A stretch of DNA of 64,000 nt from DASRFA01 sp035651755 (GCA_035651755.1 DASRFA010000017.1:1-64000); one strand, 5' to 3'. Positions 16,203-24,588 are shown, counted from the stretch's first letter. The notes: generated by a model not told the origin, from the sequence alone. Made by a program: numbers and translations.

Positions 16203-16331
16203 CACAGAGCGCGTCGCGACGCGCACCTCCGGTCTTCCGTCTGCGCGCGTGTCCGCATGCCGCGCCGGCTTCTGCCGGCCGCGGCACGACGGCCGCGCGT
16301 GACGTGAACGCCTCACGCTCGCCTCCGATCC

Positions 16332-16357
16332 CGACCCGAGACATGTGTCTCGGGTCG
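16332..16357. terminator. Bidirectional hairpin between convergent genes
   Basis: CGACCCGAGAC, a four-base ATGT loop and GTCTCGGGTCG form a perfect 11-bp stem. It sits exactly between the end of the permease gene and the stop of the convergent acyltransferase gene. The T-tract is poor on either side, so it may need Rho or act mainly to block readthrough. Confidence 0.5.
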
Positions 16358-16358
16358 C

Positions 16359-17318
16359 CTAAATCGGTATGCGGATGCCTCGGCGTCCGAGCCGCACGGT
16401 GATCAGGCTCAAGACGATCAGGACGACGACCGCCGCAAGTATCCCGGGAACCATCGGGAGGCGGCGCCACGCCGGGAAGACGAGCCAGGCCGGGTAGTAG
16501 ACGAGCAGGTACTGGAGCACCCACGCCGTCAGCGCGTTGCTGCCGACGGCGAGCAGCCACGCCGGAAATTCGAAGCCCGCGAGCTCGAGCGCCGCCGTCC
16601 CGAGGAGGAGTGCCGCGGACACGGCGCTCGCGAGCGCGACGAAGCTCGAGGTGCCGAGGACCTTGTTGAACGGGATCCCCGCCGCGCGGGCGGCCGCCGC
16701 GACGGCGAGGCCACCGATTACGACCAGCCCGGCGCGGCGTTCGAACGCTCCTCGCCACGCACGCGTCGCGAGCCCACGCCCGACGAGGACGCCGCCGAGC
16801 GTCAGTGGCACGAACGCCAGCGCCGCGAGCGGGCTGTGGTGGACTTCGCCGTTGAACGCCCCCGAGAAGACGACCAGCACGGCGACCGCCACGGCACCGA
16901 CGATCGAGTCGGGGAGGTAGGCGAGCAGCGTCGCCGCGACGCCTCCGAGCCCGAGCGTCTGCAGCACGCCCCACTGCGGGGACGACTTGAGGCTTCCGAA
17001 GCAGTCGAGCGCGATCCCGAGCAGGATCAGCAGCACGAAGCGACGCACGGCGGTACCCTGCGCGACGAGCGGCCGGAGCCCGCGGACGCCGCGCTTTTGA
17101 AGGAACAGGACGAGCGAGACGCCGATGAGGAACTGGAACATCGGGGCTGGAAAATCGAACAGCCGGAGCCGGTCGCCTTCGTTGTGGGACAGCACCTCCG
17201 GCACTCGATGGAGGAAGACGTTCATCATGTTGGCGAACAGCATGGCGAGCACGGCGAGCGCACGGCATGCGTCGAGAAACTGCAGGCGGGTCGACGGAGC
17301 GGTCTGCGATGCGGTCAC
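16359..17318 (-). CDS. Membrane acyltransferase-like protein (HGSNAT/DUF5009-like)
   Basis: 319 residues from a GTG at 17318, with nine or ten membrane helices. The N-terminal signature RLQFLDACRALAVLAMLFAN, a conserved HNEGD stretch and FDFPAPMFQFLIG match the catalytic region of heparan-alpha-glucosaminide N-acetyltransferase-like proteins. Those move acetyl groups across the membrane onto sugars. The substrate is unknown. A start further upstream is possible but would not look like a membrane N-terminus. It is divergent from marR (135-bp gap) and may be controlled by it. Confidence 0.78.
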   Translation of the reverse strand: MTASQTAPSTRLQFLDACRALAVLAMLFANMMNVFLHRVPEVLSHNEGDRLRLFDFPAPMFQFLIGVSLVLFLQKRGVRGLRPLVAQGTAVRRFVLLILLGIALDCFGSLKSSPQWGVLQTLGLGGVAATLLAYLPDSIVGAVAVAVLVVFSGAFNGEVHHSPLAALAFVPLTLGGVLVGRGLATRAWRGAFERRAGLVVIGGLAVAAAARAAGIPFNKVLGTSSFVALASAVSAALLLGTAALELAGFEFPAWLLAVGSNALTAWVLQYLLVYYPAWLVFPAWRRLPMVPGILAAVVVLIVLSLITVRLGRRGIRIPI

Positions 17319-17427
17319 GTGAGCCGGCACCCAATCTCGAAAAAATCTACGCCCGGGGTGCGCGAGCGGCAAGCCGGCGGCGGCCGGAACGATCCGCACG
17401 GCGTCGCCGTCGCGGGCACTGGCATTC

Positions 17428-17447
17428 ATATCGGGACACGATATAAC
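17428..17447 (+). promoter_or_regulatory. MarR operator overlapping a -10 box
   Basis: ATATCG-GGACA-CGATAT (17428-17444) is a perfect 6+6 inverted repeat in an otherwise GC-rich region. It is immediately followed by and overlaps TATAAC (17442-17447), a good -10 hexamer. The predicted start of transcription would coincide with the marR GTG at 17454, giving a leaderless message. A repressor bound here would cover the promoter. The layout fits MarR autoregulation, but binding is inferred. Confidence 0.5.
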
Positions 17448-17453
17448 TACGGG

Positions 17454-17909
17454 GTGCCGACCGGGACGCTCACGGACGGGGAATACCGCGCGCTCGCCGG
17501 GTTCCGGCACGAGCTCCGACGGTTCCTCGGGTTCAGCGAAAAGGTCGCCCGCAGGGCGGGGCTCGAGCCGCGGCAGCATCAGCTCCTCCTGACCGTCCGC
17601 GGCTTGCCCGCGGACCGCCGTCCGACGATCGGCGAGATCGCCGACCGCCTGCACGTCCGACACCATAGCGCGGTCGAGCTCGTCGACCGGATGGAGGCCC
17701 GCGGGCTCGTCCGGCGGCATCGCGACGCTGCCGACCGCCGGCAGGTCCTCGTCCGGCTCACGCGGCGCGGCGACCGCCTCCTCACGCGTCTCTCCCTCTC
17801 CCATCGCGCGGAGTTGCGCGCCGTCGCGCCCGCGCTGCTCGACGCGCTGACCGCGGTGGTCGCCGGCGCATCGAGCCGGAGGCGCCGTCGCCCGACCGCG
17901 GCGGCATGA
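17454..17909 (+). CDS. MarR-family transcriptional regulator
   Basis: 151 residues, typical MarR size. The winged-helix segment covers about residues 60-108. Recognition helix and wing read IGEIADRLHVRHHSAVELVDRMEARGLVRR..DAADRRQVLVRLT in broken form, with the DxRxxxVxLT wing hallmark. The basic tail (RRRRR) is unusual. The GTG start fits a leaderless message from the promoter at 17442-17447. The ClC gene follows four bases after the stop, so this is a two-gene operon and the regulator probably controls chloride channel expression or a shared stress response. Confidence 0.88.
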   Translation: MPTGTLTDGEYRALAGFRHELRRFLGFSEKVARRAGLEPRQHQLLLTVRGLPADRRPTIGEIADRLHVRHHSAVELVDRMEARGLVRRHRDAADRRQVLVRLTRRGDRLLTRLSLSHRAELRAVAPALLDALTAVVAGASSRRRRRPTAAA

Positions 17910-17913
17910 GGTC

Positions 17914-19755
17914 ATGGGACGGGTGACCGACCTCCACGAGCAGACGGGGACTCTCGCGCGCGAGGACCACGATCCGGCCGGCGAGCTCGGCGACTTCACC
18001 GCGACCTGGCGGATGATCCCGATGTCGCTCGCGGCGATCGCGATCGGCGTCCTCGGGGCATACGTCGCACTCGGCCTCCTCCGCCTGATCGGGCTCTTCA
18101 CGAACCTGTTCTTCTTCCAGCGATGGGACACGACGCTCGTGTCGCCCGCGGGCAACCAGCTCGGCCTCCTCGAGATCGTCGTGCCGGCGATCGGCGCGCT
18201 GGTCATCGGCGTCATGGCGCGCTACGGCTCGGAACGCATCCGCGGCCATGGGATCCCCGAGGCGATCGAGTCGATCCTGATCACCGGGAGCCGGGTCGAG
18301 CCGCGCGTCGCCCTGCTGAAGCCCGTATCGGCCGCGATCTCGATCGGAAGCGGCGGTCCGTTCGGCGCCGAGGGCCCGATCATCATGACGGGCGGGGCCT
18401 TCGGCTCGCTGATCGCCCAGCTCTTCAACCTGACCAGCGCCGAGCGGAAGACGCTCCTCGTCGCGGGCGCCGCGGCCGGGATGTCGGCGACCTTCGCCGC
18501 CCCGGTCGCGTCGGTGCTCCTCGCCGTCGAGCTGCTCCTCTTCGAGTGGAAGCCGCGAAGCATGGTCCCGGTCGCGCTCGCGAGCGCGACCGCCGCCGCC
18601 GCGCGGCGCTACATCATCGGCCTCGGGCCGCTCTTCCCGACGCCGCCGCATCCGATCTTCATCGGGCCGAGCGGGCTCCTCGGCTGCGCGCTCACCGGCC
18701 TCCTCGCGGGTGGCCTGTCGGCGCTCCTCACCCTCAGCGTCTACGCCGCCGAGGACGCCTTCCGGCTCCTCCCGATCCACTGGATGTGGTGGCCCGCCTT
18801 CGGCGGGCTCGTGGTCGGGATCGGCGGCTATTTCTTTCCCGAGGCGCTCGGCGTCGGCTACGACACGATCGGCGCGCTCCTGACGGGCGACGTCCCGCGG
18901 CGCGTGATCGTCGGCATCCTGGTCGTCAAGTGGATCATCTGGAGCGTGTCGCTCGGCTCCGGGACGTCGGGCGGCGTGCTCGCCCCGCTCCTGCTGATGG
19001 GCGGGGCGCTCGGCGGTGCGCTCGCGACGATCCTCCCGGCCGAGGGCGTCGGCTTCTGGCCGCTCGTCAGCATGGGCGCGATCCTCGGCGGGACGATGCG
19101 TTCTCCCTTCACCGGAGTCGTCTTCGCCCTCGAGCTGACGCACGACGTGAATGCCATGCTGCCCCTCCTCGTCGCCGTCGCGATCGCCCACGGCTTCACG
19201 GTGCTGCTGCTCCGGCGCTCGATCCTCACCGAGAAGGTGGCGCGGCGCGGCTACCACGTCAGCCGGGAGTACGCGATCGACCCGCTCGAGATCCTCTTCG
19301 TACGCGAGGTGATGCGGCGGAACGTCGTGGCATTGCCCGCAGCCGCCATGGCGAACGGCGTCCTCCAGCCGCCGGACATCGCCTCCCGTCGTCAACGCCT
19401 GTATCCCGTGGTCGACGCCGATGACCGCCTGGTCGGCGTCGTGCGGCGCGATGCGCTCGAAGCCGCGGCGACGACCGCGCCGGGGCGTCCGATCGCCGAG
19501 CTCGTCGAGCCGAACCCGGTGGTCGCGTACCCGGACGAGCCGCTCCGCGTGGTCGCATACCGCATGGCCGCGACCGGGCTCACTCGGTTTCCCGTGGTCG
19601 AGCACGACGCGGGACGAAAGCTCGTCGGCATCGTCGCACTGGCCGACCTGCTCGAAGCGCGTGTCCGGAATCTCGAAGCCGAGCGGCGGCGAGAACGGAT
19701 CCTGCCGGTGCGCGTCGCGTTTCCGTGGACCGTCCGTCGCCGGCGGAGCGCGTGA
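17914..19755 (+). CDS. ClC-family chloride channel/transporter with CBS pair
   Basis: 613 residues: an N-terminal ClC core (to ~440) and two C-terminal CBS domains (~460-590), which usually sense adenine nucleotides. Selectivity motifs are GHGIPE, GSGGPFGAEGP with the external gating Glu, and GSGTSGGVLAP. The residue matching the internal proton-transfer Glu of E. coli ClC-ec1 (the second Glu of IEEM) appears to be Leu in the AVELLLFEW segment. That argues for a channel or uncoupled mode rather than strict H+/Cl- exchange. The central Ser of GSGIP is replaced by His. Both substitutions occur in the bacterial CBS-bearing subgroup, and transport mode has not been tested here. Confidence 0.93.
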   Translation: MGRVTDLHEQTGTLAREDHDPAGELGDFTATWRMIPMSLAAIAIGVLGAYVALGLLRLIGLFTNLFFFQRWDTTLVSPAGNQLGLLEIVVPAIGALVIGVMARYGSERIRGHGIPEAIESILITGSRVEPRVALLKPVSAAISIGSGGPFGAEGPIIMTGGAFGSLIAQLFNLTSAERKTLLVAGAAAGMSATFAAPVASVLLAVELLLFEWKPRSMVPVALASATAAAARRYIIGLGPLFPTPPHPIFIGPSGLLGCALTGLLAGGLSALLTLSVYAAEDAFRLLPIHWMWWPAFGGLVVGIGGYFFPEALGVGYDTIGALLTGDVPRRVIVGILVVKWIIWSVSLGSGTSGGVLAPLLLMGGALGGALATILPAEGVGFWPLVSMGAILGGTMRSPFTGVVFALELTHDVNAMLPLLVAVAIAHGFTVLLLRRSILTEKVARRGYHVSREYAIDPLEILFVREVMRRNVVALPAAAMANGVLQPPDIASRRQRLYPVVDADDRLVGVVRRDALEAAATTAPGRPIAELVEPNPVVAYPDEPLRVVAYRMAATGLTRFPVVEHDAGRKLVGIVALADLLEARVRNLEAERRRERILPVRVAFPWTVRRRRSA

Positions 19756-19879
19756 AGCGGCGGAGCGGCCATGCCGCGGTAGCAAGGTGGGTGCCGCCGA
19801 CCCGCGCCGGCGCCGCGTCCAGCGCCGCTTCGGATGCCTAGCGGTGAGGCGCCATCCTGCCTCAGAGTGTGGCGAACGG

Positions 19880-19902
19880 CCGCGCCGTAGAGCACGGCGC
19901 GG
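19880..19902 (+). terminator. GC-rich hairpin after the ClC gene
   Basis: CCGCGCCGT and ACGGCGCGG pair as a perfect 9-bp stem around a five-base loop, 125 bp after the ClC stop and 72 bp before the response-regulator gene. There is no T-tract, so it may be a terminator or a leader structure. The rest of the 220-bp gap shows nothing else of note. Confidence 0.25.
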
Positions 19903-19964
19903 GAGGTGCGCGCGTCGCCAGGTCTCGCGCCGTCGAGGCGATCGTCCGGTACGCCTCGTGCAAG

Positions 19965-19982
19965 TGCGCCATGCATGGCGCA
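19965..19982. promoter_or_regulatory. 18-bp perfect palindrome across a start codon
   Basis: TGCGCCATG and CATGGCGCA make an uninterrupted 18-bp palindrome. The response-regulator ATG (19975-19977) lies in its right arm, and no Shine-Dalgarno site is seen nearby. It may be an operator for self-regulation by the downstream two-component system, or an RNA duplex that occludes the start. Confidence 0.45.
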
Positions 19983-20409
19983 AGAAATCACCAAGCGCGA
20001 CACCGACGCCCCCCCGTCCGCACGGCGGCTCGTCATCCTCGCCGAGGACGATACGGCGTTCCGGGGACTCATCGCGTCCGTGCTGGAACGCGAAGGCTAC
20101 GAGGTCGTCGAGGCCGCGGACGGCGTGGCGCTGCTCGCCAGCGTCGAGACTGCCCTGACCATCCGTCGCGAGCGGGCGGACGCGTTCCTGGTCGTCGCGG
20201 ACATCCGGATGCCGGGCCTGAGCGGTCTCGACGTCCTCGCCATCCTCCGCTGTGCGAGCTGCGCGACACCCGTCATTCTGATCACCGCGTTCGGGGACGA
20301 GGCGACGCATGCCGAGGGGCGCGAGCTCGGCGCCGCCGCCGTGTTCGACAAGCCGTTCGACGTCGAGCAGCTGCGCAGCGCGGTGATCGAGACGATGCCG
20401 CCCTGGTGA
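19975..20409 (+). CDS. Stand-alone response regulator receiver
   Basis: 144 residues, a single REC domain and no output domain. Acidic pocket EDD at 24-26, phospho-acceptor Asp76 (VVADIRMPG), Thr at ITAFG and Lys126 (FDKPFD) are all present. A ~14-residue insertion between helix and strand three contains two extra basic clusters (RRERADA). Without an effector it probably works as a phosphate shuttle or allosteric partner. It shares GTGA with the following kinase gene. Confidence 0.85.
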   Translation: MAQEITKRDTDAPPSARRLVILAEDDTAFRGLIASVLEREGYEVVEAADGVALLASVETALTIRRERADAFLVVADIRMPGLSGLDVLAILRCASCATPVILITAFGDEATHAEGRELGAAAVFDKPFDVEQLRSAVIETMPPW

Positions 20410-22001
20410 CGGGCGCCGCGCTCGCGAGCCTGCGGGCGCTCCGGTCGCGGGGGACGCCGCTTTCGGGTAGCGTGAACCCGGTGCATCGTTCGCTGCGTTT
20501 TCAGCTGATTGCGATCGTCGTGGTGACGGTCGTCACGGTGCTCGCGGGATCGCAGTGGCTCGACACGAGGCTCTCCGAGCGCGCCCTCGAGCGCGACGTG
20601 ACGGAGCGCGGACGGATCTATCTCCGCACCATCGATTCCCTCTGGGGCCGGAGCGACAGCGAGACGCTGGCCGAGGAGCTGCACGCGCTGGTGGACGGCG
20701 ACCGTGACCTCACCGCGATCGACGTCTTCGGCCGTCGGAACGAGGGCTTCGCGCTCGACCTGACGACGCGGACGGGCGCCGGCATCCCGCGCGGCGCGCT
20801 CCGACCCGAGGAGGAGCGGAAGCTCCTGTCGGACGGGTTCGTCGACGTCGCGCGCTCCGCGCCGGACGGCATCGTGACGTGGCGGATGGCCGTCCCACTG
20901 TCGCGCGATGGTGCGGTCGTCGGCGCGGCGCAGGTCGAGTTCACGCTCGCCGACATCAAGCGCCTCGAGAACTGGTTCCGCGTGATCGACGTGACGATGC
21001 TGCTCGCGTCGGCGATCGTCATCTCGCTGCTGCTCGCGGTCTTCCTCGGGCGGCGCGTGGCGCGTCCGGTCGAGGTCCTCGTCGACGGCATGCGGCGCGC
21101 CGAGTCCGGCGAGCTCGGCGCGCGCGTCGCCGTGCCGGGCGGCGGCGAGTTCGCGTTCCTCGGGCGGAGCCTCAACAAGATGCTGACCTCGGTCGAAGAC
21201 CTGACGTCGGGTCTCGAGTCGCGGGTCCGCCAGGCGACGCACGAGCTCGCCGAGACCAATCGCGAGCTCGAGGCGGCGAACGAGAAGCTCTGGCGCGCGC
21301 AGCTCGAGGTCGGCCGCAGCGAGCGGCTCGCGGCGCTCGGGCAGATGGCGGCGACGATCGCGCACGAGCTCGGCACGCCGCTGAACTCCGTCCTCGGGTA
21401 CACGCAGCTCCTCCTCCGCGATGGGCTCCCGGCCGAGCACGCCGGGAAGCTCGGCGTCATCGAGTCCCAGGTCCAGCGCATGATCGAGACGATCCGAAGC
21501 GTCCTCGACCGCACGCGGGACCGGGAGCTGAGCCGCACGCCGGTCACGATCGCGCCGCTCGTGTCGGAAGCGCTGGCCCTGATCTCGACCCGGCTCGCCG
21601 GTCGGGCGCTCGTGCTCGAGAACGAGGTCCCGCGGGAGCTCCCGGCGGTTCCCGGCGACGCCGCGGCGCTGCGGCAGGTCCTGATCAACCTGCTCGCCAA
21701 CGCGATCGATGCGACGGAGCCGCCCGGCACGATCACGGTCGGCGCGGCGGTCGTGACCCCGAACGGGCGCACGGCGCGGCAGCTCGAGATCCGCGTGACC
21801 GACACCGGCCACGGCATTCCGCCCGAGGAACTCCGCCGCGTCTTCGAGCCGTTCTACACGACGAAAGGACCGGGCCGTGGCACCGGCCTCGGTCTCGCGA
21901 TCGTCGATCACATCGTGCGCGCGCACGGCGGCCAGGTCGTGATCGAGAGCGCCGCGGGGCGGGGGACGACGATGCGCGTCCGCCTGCCGCTGGAGACCTG
22001 A
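20406..22001 (+). CDS. Sensor histidine kinase with periplasmic domain and HAMP
   Basis: 531 residues from the GTG at 20406 (a GTG at 20472 would trim 22 residues). A TM helix (~30-50) is followed by a ~140-residue extracytoplasmic sensor, a second TM helix, HAMP (~215-270), a coiled coil (LAETNRELEAANEKL), HisKA with His320 in IAHELGTPLN, and HATPase with NLLANAIDA, DTGHGIPP and GTGLGLAIVDH. The HELGTPLN box is typical of kinases that pair with NtrC-type regulators, and one follows directly. The stop overlaps that gene by one base. Confidence 0.93.
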   Translation: MTGAALASLRALRSRGTPLSGSVNPVHRSLRFQLIAIVVVTVVTVLAGSQWLDTRLSERALERDVTERGRIYLRTIDSLWGRSDSETLAEELHALVDGDRDLTAIDVFGRRNEGFALDLTTRTGAGIPRGALRPEEERKLLSDGFVDVARSAPDGIVTWRMAVPLSRDGAVVGAAQVEFTLADIKRLENWFRVIDVTMLLASAIVISLLLAVFLGRRVARPVEVLVDGMRRAESGELGARVAVPGGGEFAFLGRSLNKMLTSVEDLTSGLESRVRQATHELAETNRELEAANEKLWRAQLEVGRSERLAALGQMAATIAHELGTPLNSVLGYTQLLLRDGLPAEHAGKLGVIESQVQRMIETIRSVLDRTRDRELSRTPVTIAPLVSEALALISTRLAGRALVLENEVPRELPAVPGDAAALRQVLINLLANAIDATEPPGTITVGAAVVTPNGRTARQLEIRVTDTGHGIPPEELRRVFEPFYTTKGPGRGTGLGLAIVDHIVRAHGGQVVIESAAGRGTTMRVRLPLET

Positions 22002-23350
22002 TGGCCCGGATCCTCGTCGTCGACGACGACAGCGTGACCTGCCGGCTCCTCGCCGACGTCTTCGGCGAGGATGGCTTCACGGTCGTCGGCGACACCAACC
22101 CGGAGCGCGCGCTCGCCCACGTCGCCGACGAGCCCGTCGATCTCGCGATCCTCGACGTCCAGATGCCGGAGATGGACGGCCTCTCGCTGCTGCGGGGCCT
22201 GCGCGAGCGGATGCCCGATCTCCCGGTGATCATCATGACGGCGTTCGGCTCGATCGACACGGCCGTCGAGGCGATCGCCTCCGGCGCGGTCGACTACGTG
22301 AGCAAGCCGATGGACGTCGACGAGATCCGCGCGACGGTCCGGCGCGCGCTCGGCCGCCACGCGGAGGCGCAGGCGGCGCTCCCGGTCGCGGACGAGACGC
22401 TCGGCCGCGTCGTCGGCCGCTCGCCCGCGATGGTCGAGGTCTACAAGACGGTCGCCCGCGTCGCGCCCGGGCCGAGCACCGTCCTGATCCTCGGCGAGAG
22501 CGGCACGGGGAAGGAGCTGATCGCGCGCGCGATCCACGAGAACAGCCCGCGCCGGAAGCAGCGGTTCGTCGCGGTCGACTGCGGCGCCCTCACCGAGACC
22601 CTCCTCGAGAGCGAGCTCTTCGGGCACGTCCGCGGGGCGTTCACCGGCGCCGTCGCCGACGTCCCGGGGCTCTTTGCCGAGGCGGACGGAGGCACGATCT
22701 TCCTCGACGAGATCGGGGACGTCTCCGGAGCGCTCCAGGCGAAGCTCCTCCGCGTCCTGCAGGAGCATCAGATCCGCCCGGTCGGCGGGTCGGCGTGGCG
22801 GACGGTCGACGTCCGCGTGATCGCGGCGACGAACCGCGACCTCGCCGCGGCGGTCGAGACCGGACGCTTCCGGGAGGACCTCTACTACCGGCTGAAGGTC
22901 GTCACCGTGGACCTTCCGCCGCTCCGCGAGCGGCGCGAGGACGTCCCGCTCCTCGTCGATCACCTCGTCCGACGCGCGGCCCGCGAGCTGCGGAAGACCG
23001 TTGTCGGCGTGTCGGAAGCGGCGCTCACGCGCCTGCGCACGTACGACTGGCCCGGGAACGTCCGCGAGCTCGCGCACGTCCTCGAACGCGCCGTCGCACT
23101 CGCGCATCAGGACGTCTTGACGGTCGATGACCTGCCGACGGAGCTGCGCGAGTCGAGCGCCGCGCCGGCGTCGGCCGCGCCGGTCGATCGGCCGACGCTC
23201 GCCGAGCTGAAGCGCCGCTACGTGGAACGGGTGCTCCAGGAGAACGGCGGCAACGTCAGCCGGGCCGCGCAGGTGCTCGGCGTCGATCGGCGTTCGCTGT
23301 ACCGGATGCTGCAGCGCTACGGTCTCGCCCCGCGTGGAAGCTCGGGCTAG
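22001..23350 (+). CDS. NtrC-family sigma-54-dependent response regulator
   Basis: 449 residues in three domains. The receiver (1-120) has Asp52 as phospho-acceptor in ILDVQMPEMDG and Lys in SKPMD. The AAA+ domain (~140-375) has Walker A GESGTGKE, the GAFTGA loop that contacts sigma-54, and GGTIFLDEIGD as Walker B. The C-terminal Fis-type HTH covers ~400-440 (GNVSRAAQVLGVDRRSLYRML). Phosphorylation by the upstream kinase should allow hexamer formation and open-complex formation at sigma-54 promoters. A GG-N10-GC promoter lies only 82 bases past its stop, and another at 4873; both are candidate targets. Confidence 0.97.
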   Translation: MARILVVDDDSVTCRLLADVFGEDGFTVVGDTNPERALAHVADEPVDLAILDVQMPEMDGLSLLRGLRERMPDLPVIIMTAFGSIDTAVEAIASGAVDYVSKPMDVDEIRATVRRALGRHAEAQAALPVADETLGRVVGRSPAMVEVYKTVARVAPGPSTVLILGESGTGKELIARAIHENSPRRKQRFVAVDCGALTETLLESELFGHVRGAFTGAVADVPGLFAEADGGTIFLDEIGDVSGALQAKLLRVLQEHQIRPVGGSAWRTVDVRVIAATNRDLAAAVETGRFREDLYYRLKVVTVDLPPLRERREDVPLLVDHLVRRAARELRKTVVGVSEAALTRLRTYDWPGNVRELAHVLERAVALAHQDVLTVDDLPTELRESSAAPASAAPVDRPTLAELKRRYVERVLQENGGNVSRAAQVLGVDRRSLYRMLQRYGLAPRGSSG

Positions 23351-23431
23351 CCGGGACCGAATGCCACACCCCGGCCGGGGCGGACTGTCCCCGGACGCCG
23401 GGAAGAGGTCCGTAAATCCACGACCTGGCGC

Positions 23432-23447
23432 TGGCATCCGGCTTGCT
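23432..23447 (+). promoter_or_regulatory. Sigma-54 (-24/-12) promoter
   Basis: TGGCAT-CCGGC-TTGCT with GG (23433-23434) and GC (23445-23446) exactly ten bases apart. The -12 half TTGCT is a perfect match. Transcription should start near 23458, giving a 68-base leader to the ATG at 23526. The stretch between the activator gene and this site holds the 12-bp palindrome CCCCGGCCGGGG (23369-23380) and a GGACTGTCC repeat, which could be activator sites or a terminator for the upstream operon. Confidence 0.7.
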
Positions 23448-23525
23448 CCAACGACTTTGCGTGGCGCGGAACGAGGATGCGACCGGGCACGGGTCAGCCC
23501 CGTCCGGGATCGAGCGGAGGGCGCG

Positions 23526-23879
23526 ATGAGCGTCCGCCTGGATGCGCGGCTCGCGAGCTGCTCCGGTTTCGGCTTCGTCCTCGGTGCCGCGACGGCCGGC
23601 GGGGCCTATGAGCTCTATCCGCCGGCCAAGGATCACGTCTGGCCGATGGCGACGCTCGCGGCGGTGTCGATCGTCGGCATCCTGGTCCTCTACCTGATCG
23701 TCGTCCGGTTCGGCGCGGTCAACCTCGGGGACTGGCTCATCGTTGGATATACCGTGGCCCTCATCGTCGCAGCCGGGTTGGTCGTCACGCGGGAGATTAC
23801 AGAGACGTTGCGTGATCACGTGCCAGAGAACTTGGGAGTGAAGATATCGGCGCTCCCCGCCGTCAAAGGAGTCGGTTAG
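23526..23879 (+). CDS. Small multi-pass membrane protein under sigma-54 control
   Basis: 117 residues from an ATG with GGAG six bases upstream. Three hydrophobic segments (about 12-30, 38-60 and 68-90) are followed by a short charged tail. No family was recognised. It lies alone between a sigma-54-type promoter and a terminator hairpin, immediately after the NtrC-type activator gene. That makes it the prime candidate output of the signalling trio 19975-23350. It may be a stress-response or envelope-maintenance protein. Confidence 0.75.
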   Translation: MSVRLDARLASCSGFGFVLGAATAGGAYELYPPAKDHVWPMATLAAVSIVGILVLYLIVVRFGAVNLGDWLIVGYTVALIVAAGLVVTREITETLRDHVPENLGVKISALPAVKGVG

Positions 23880-23918
23880 CTCGCGCAGGAAAGTTTCGGC
23901 AAGCCTGCGCGTTCGGGG

Positions 23919-23967
23919 CGCGGAGCGAGGGACCGGTCCATCCCCCCGTGGACCACCCCGCTCCGCG
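23919..23967 (+). terminator. Terminator hairpin after the small membrane protein
   Basis: CGCGGAGCG (23919-23927) pairs with CGCTCCGCG (23959-23967); inside, GGTCCA pairs with TGGACC. The stem is followed by TCGCATTTT. This looks like a Rho-independent terminator with a two-part stem, or a structured leader of the ACP-like gene. Confidence 0.45.
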
Positions 23968-24000
23968 TCGCATTTTGGGGGAGGCGAGAGGATCCGTGGA

Positions 24001-24588
24001 ATGGAACGAGCCGATGTCGGTACGAAGGATTCCGGTCCGAACGGTCGGCGGGACGCCGTCGATGTCGAGGTGAGACGCGTCGTCGCCGATCGGCTCGGCG
24101 TGGACGCGGAGTTGCTCAGCACGGACGTGTCGCTCACGGACGAGCTCGCGGCCGATTCGCTGGATCTCCTGGAGCTCGCCGTGACGCTCGAAGCCGAGTG
24201 CGGGCTCGTCTTGTCGGAGGAGGCGATCGCCGAGCTGCGGACCTACGGCGACCTGCTCGACGCCGCCGTGGCGGCCGAGCGGAGGCGGAGCGCCCCGGCG
24301 CCGTTGCTGCCGGTCTTCGCGCACGCGCGCGTCGTGCCCGCCGGTCGAGGCGCGCGGGGAACGCTCGAGCGGGCGGAGCAGCTGACGCCGTACACGGTCG
24401 AGCTCATCGGCGAGAGCGCCCTGCGCGTCGGGCCGGGTGCACGGCTCGAGATGGAGCTCCCGAAGGGGACGGCCGAAGCGGACATGGACGCGACGCGCCG
24501 GCAGTTCGAGTGGCTCGCATCACGGGGCGTCGAGGTCAGCGTCCGCCGGAGCCGGCGGGCGCCCGAGCCGAGCTTCCCGGCCCCGTGA
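24001..24588 (+). CDS. Acyl carrier protein-like domain with a C-terminal extension
   Basis: 195 residues. Residues ~18-95 form an ACP fold with the phosphopantetheine Ser53 in DELAADSLDLLELA. The remaining ~100 residues contain a predicted beta-alpha domain (LTPYTVELIGESALRVG, LEMELPKGTAEADMD, FEWLASRGVEVSV) not recognised as a known family. Free-standing ACPs are about 80 residues, so this is an unusual fusion. No synthase or acyltransferase is adjacent. It may hand an acyl group to a partner or act as a regulatory ACP. The 3' end overlaps the convergent hydrolase gene by 53 bp. Confidence 0.83.
   Translation: MERADVGTKDSGPNGRRDAVDVEVRRVVADRLGVDAELLSTDVSLTDELAADSLDLLELAVTLEAECGLVLSEEAIAELRTYGDLLDAAVAAERRRSAPAPLLPVFAHARVVPAGRGARGTLERAEQLTPYTVELIGESALRVGPGARLEMELPKGTAEADMDATRRQFEWLASRGVEVSVRRSRRAPEPSFPAP

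Noticed and set aside
16203..16331. Small coding regions after the permease gene
   Set aside because: Short frames with no ribosome site; the stretch contains only GC-rich inverted repeats.
16806..16821. TGGCACG-like sigma-54 site
   Set aside because: It lies inside the acyltransferase coding region and lacks GC at the correct ten-base distance.
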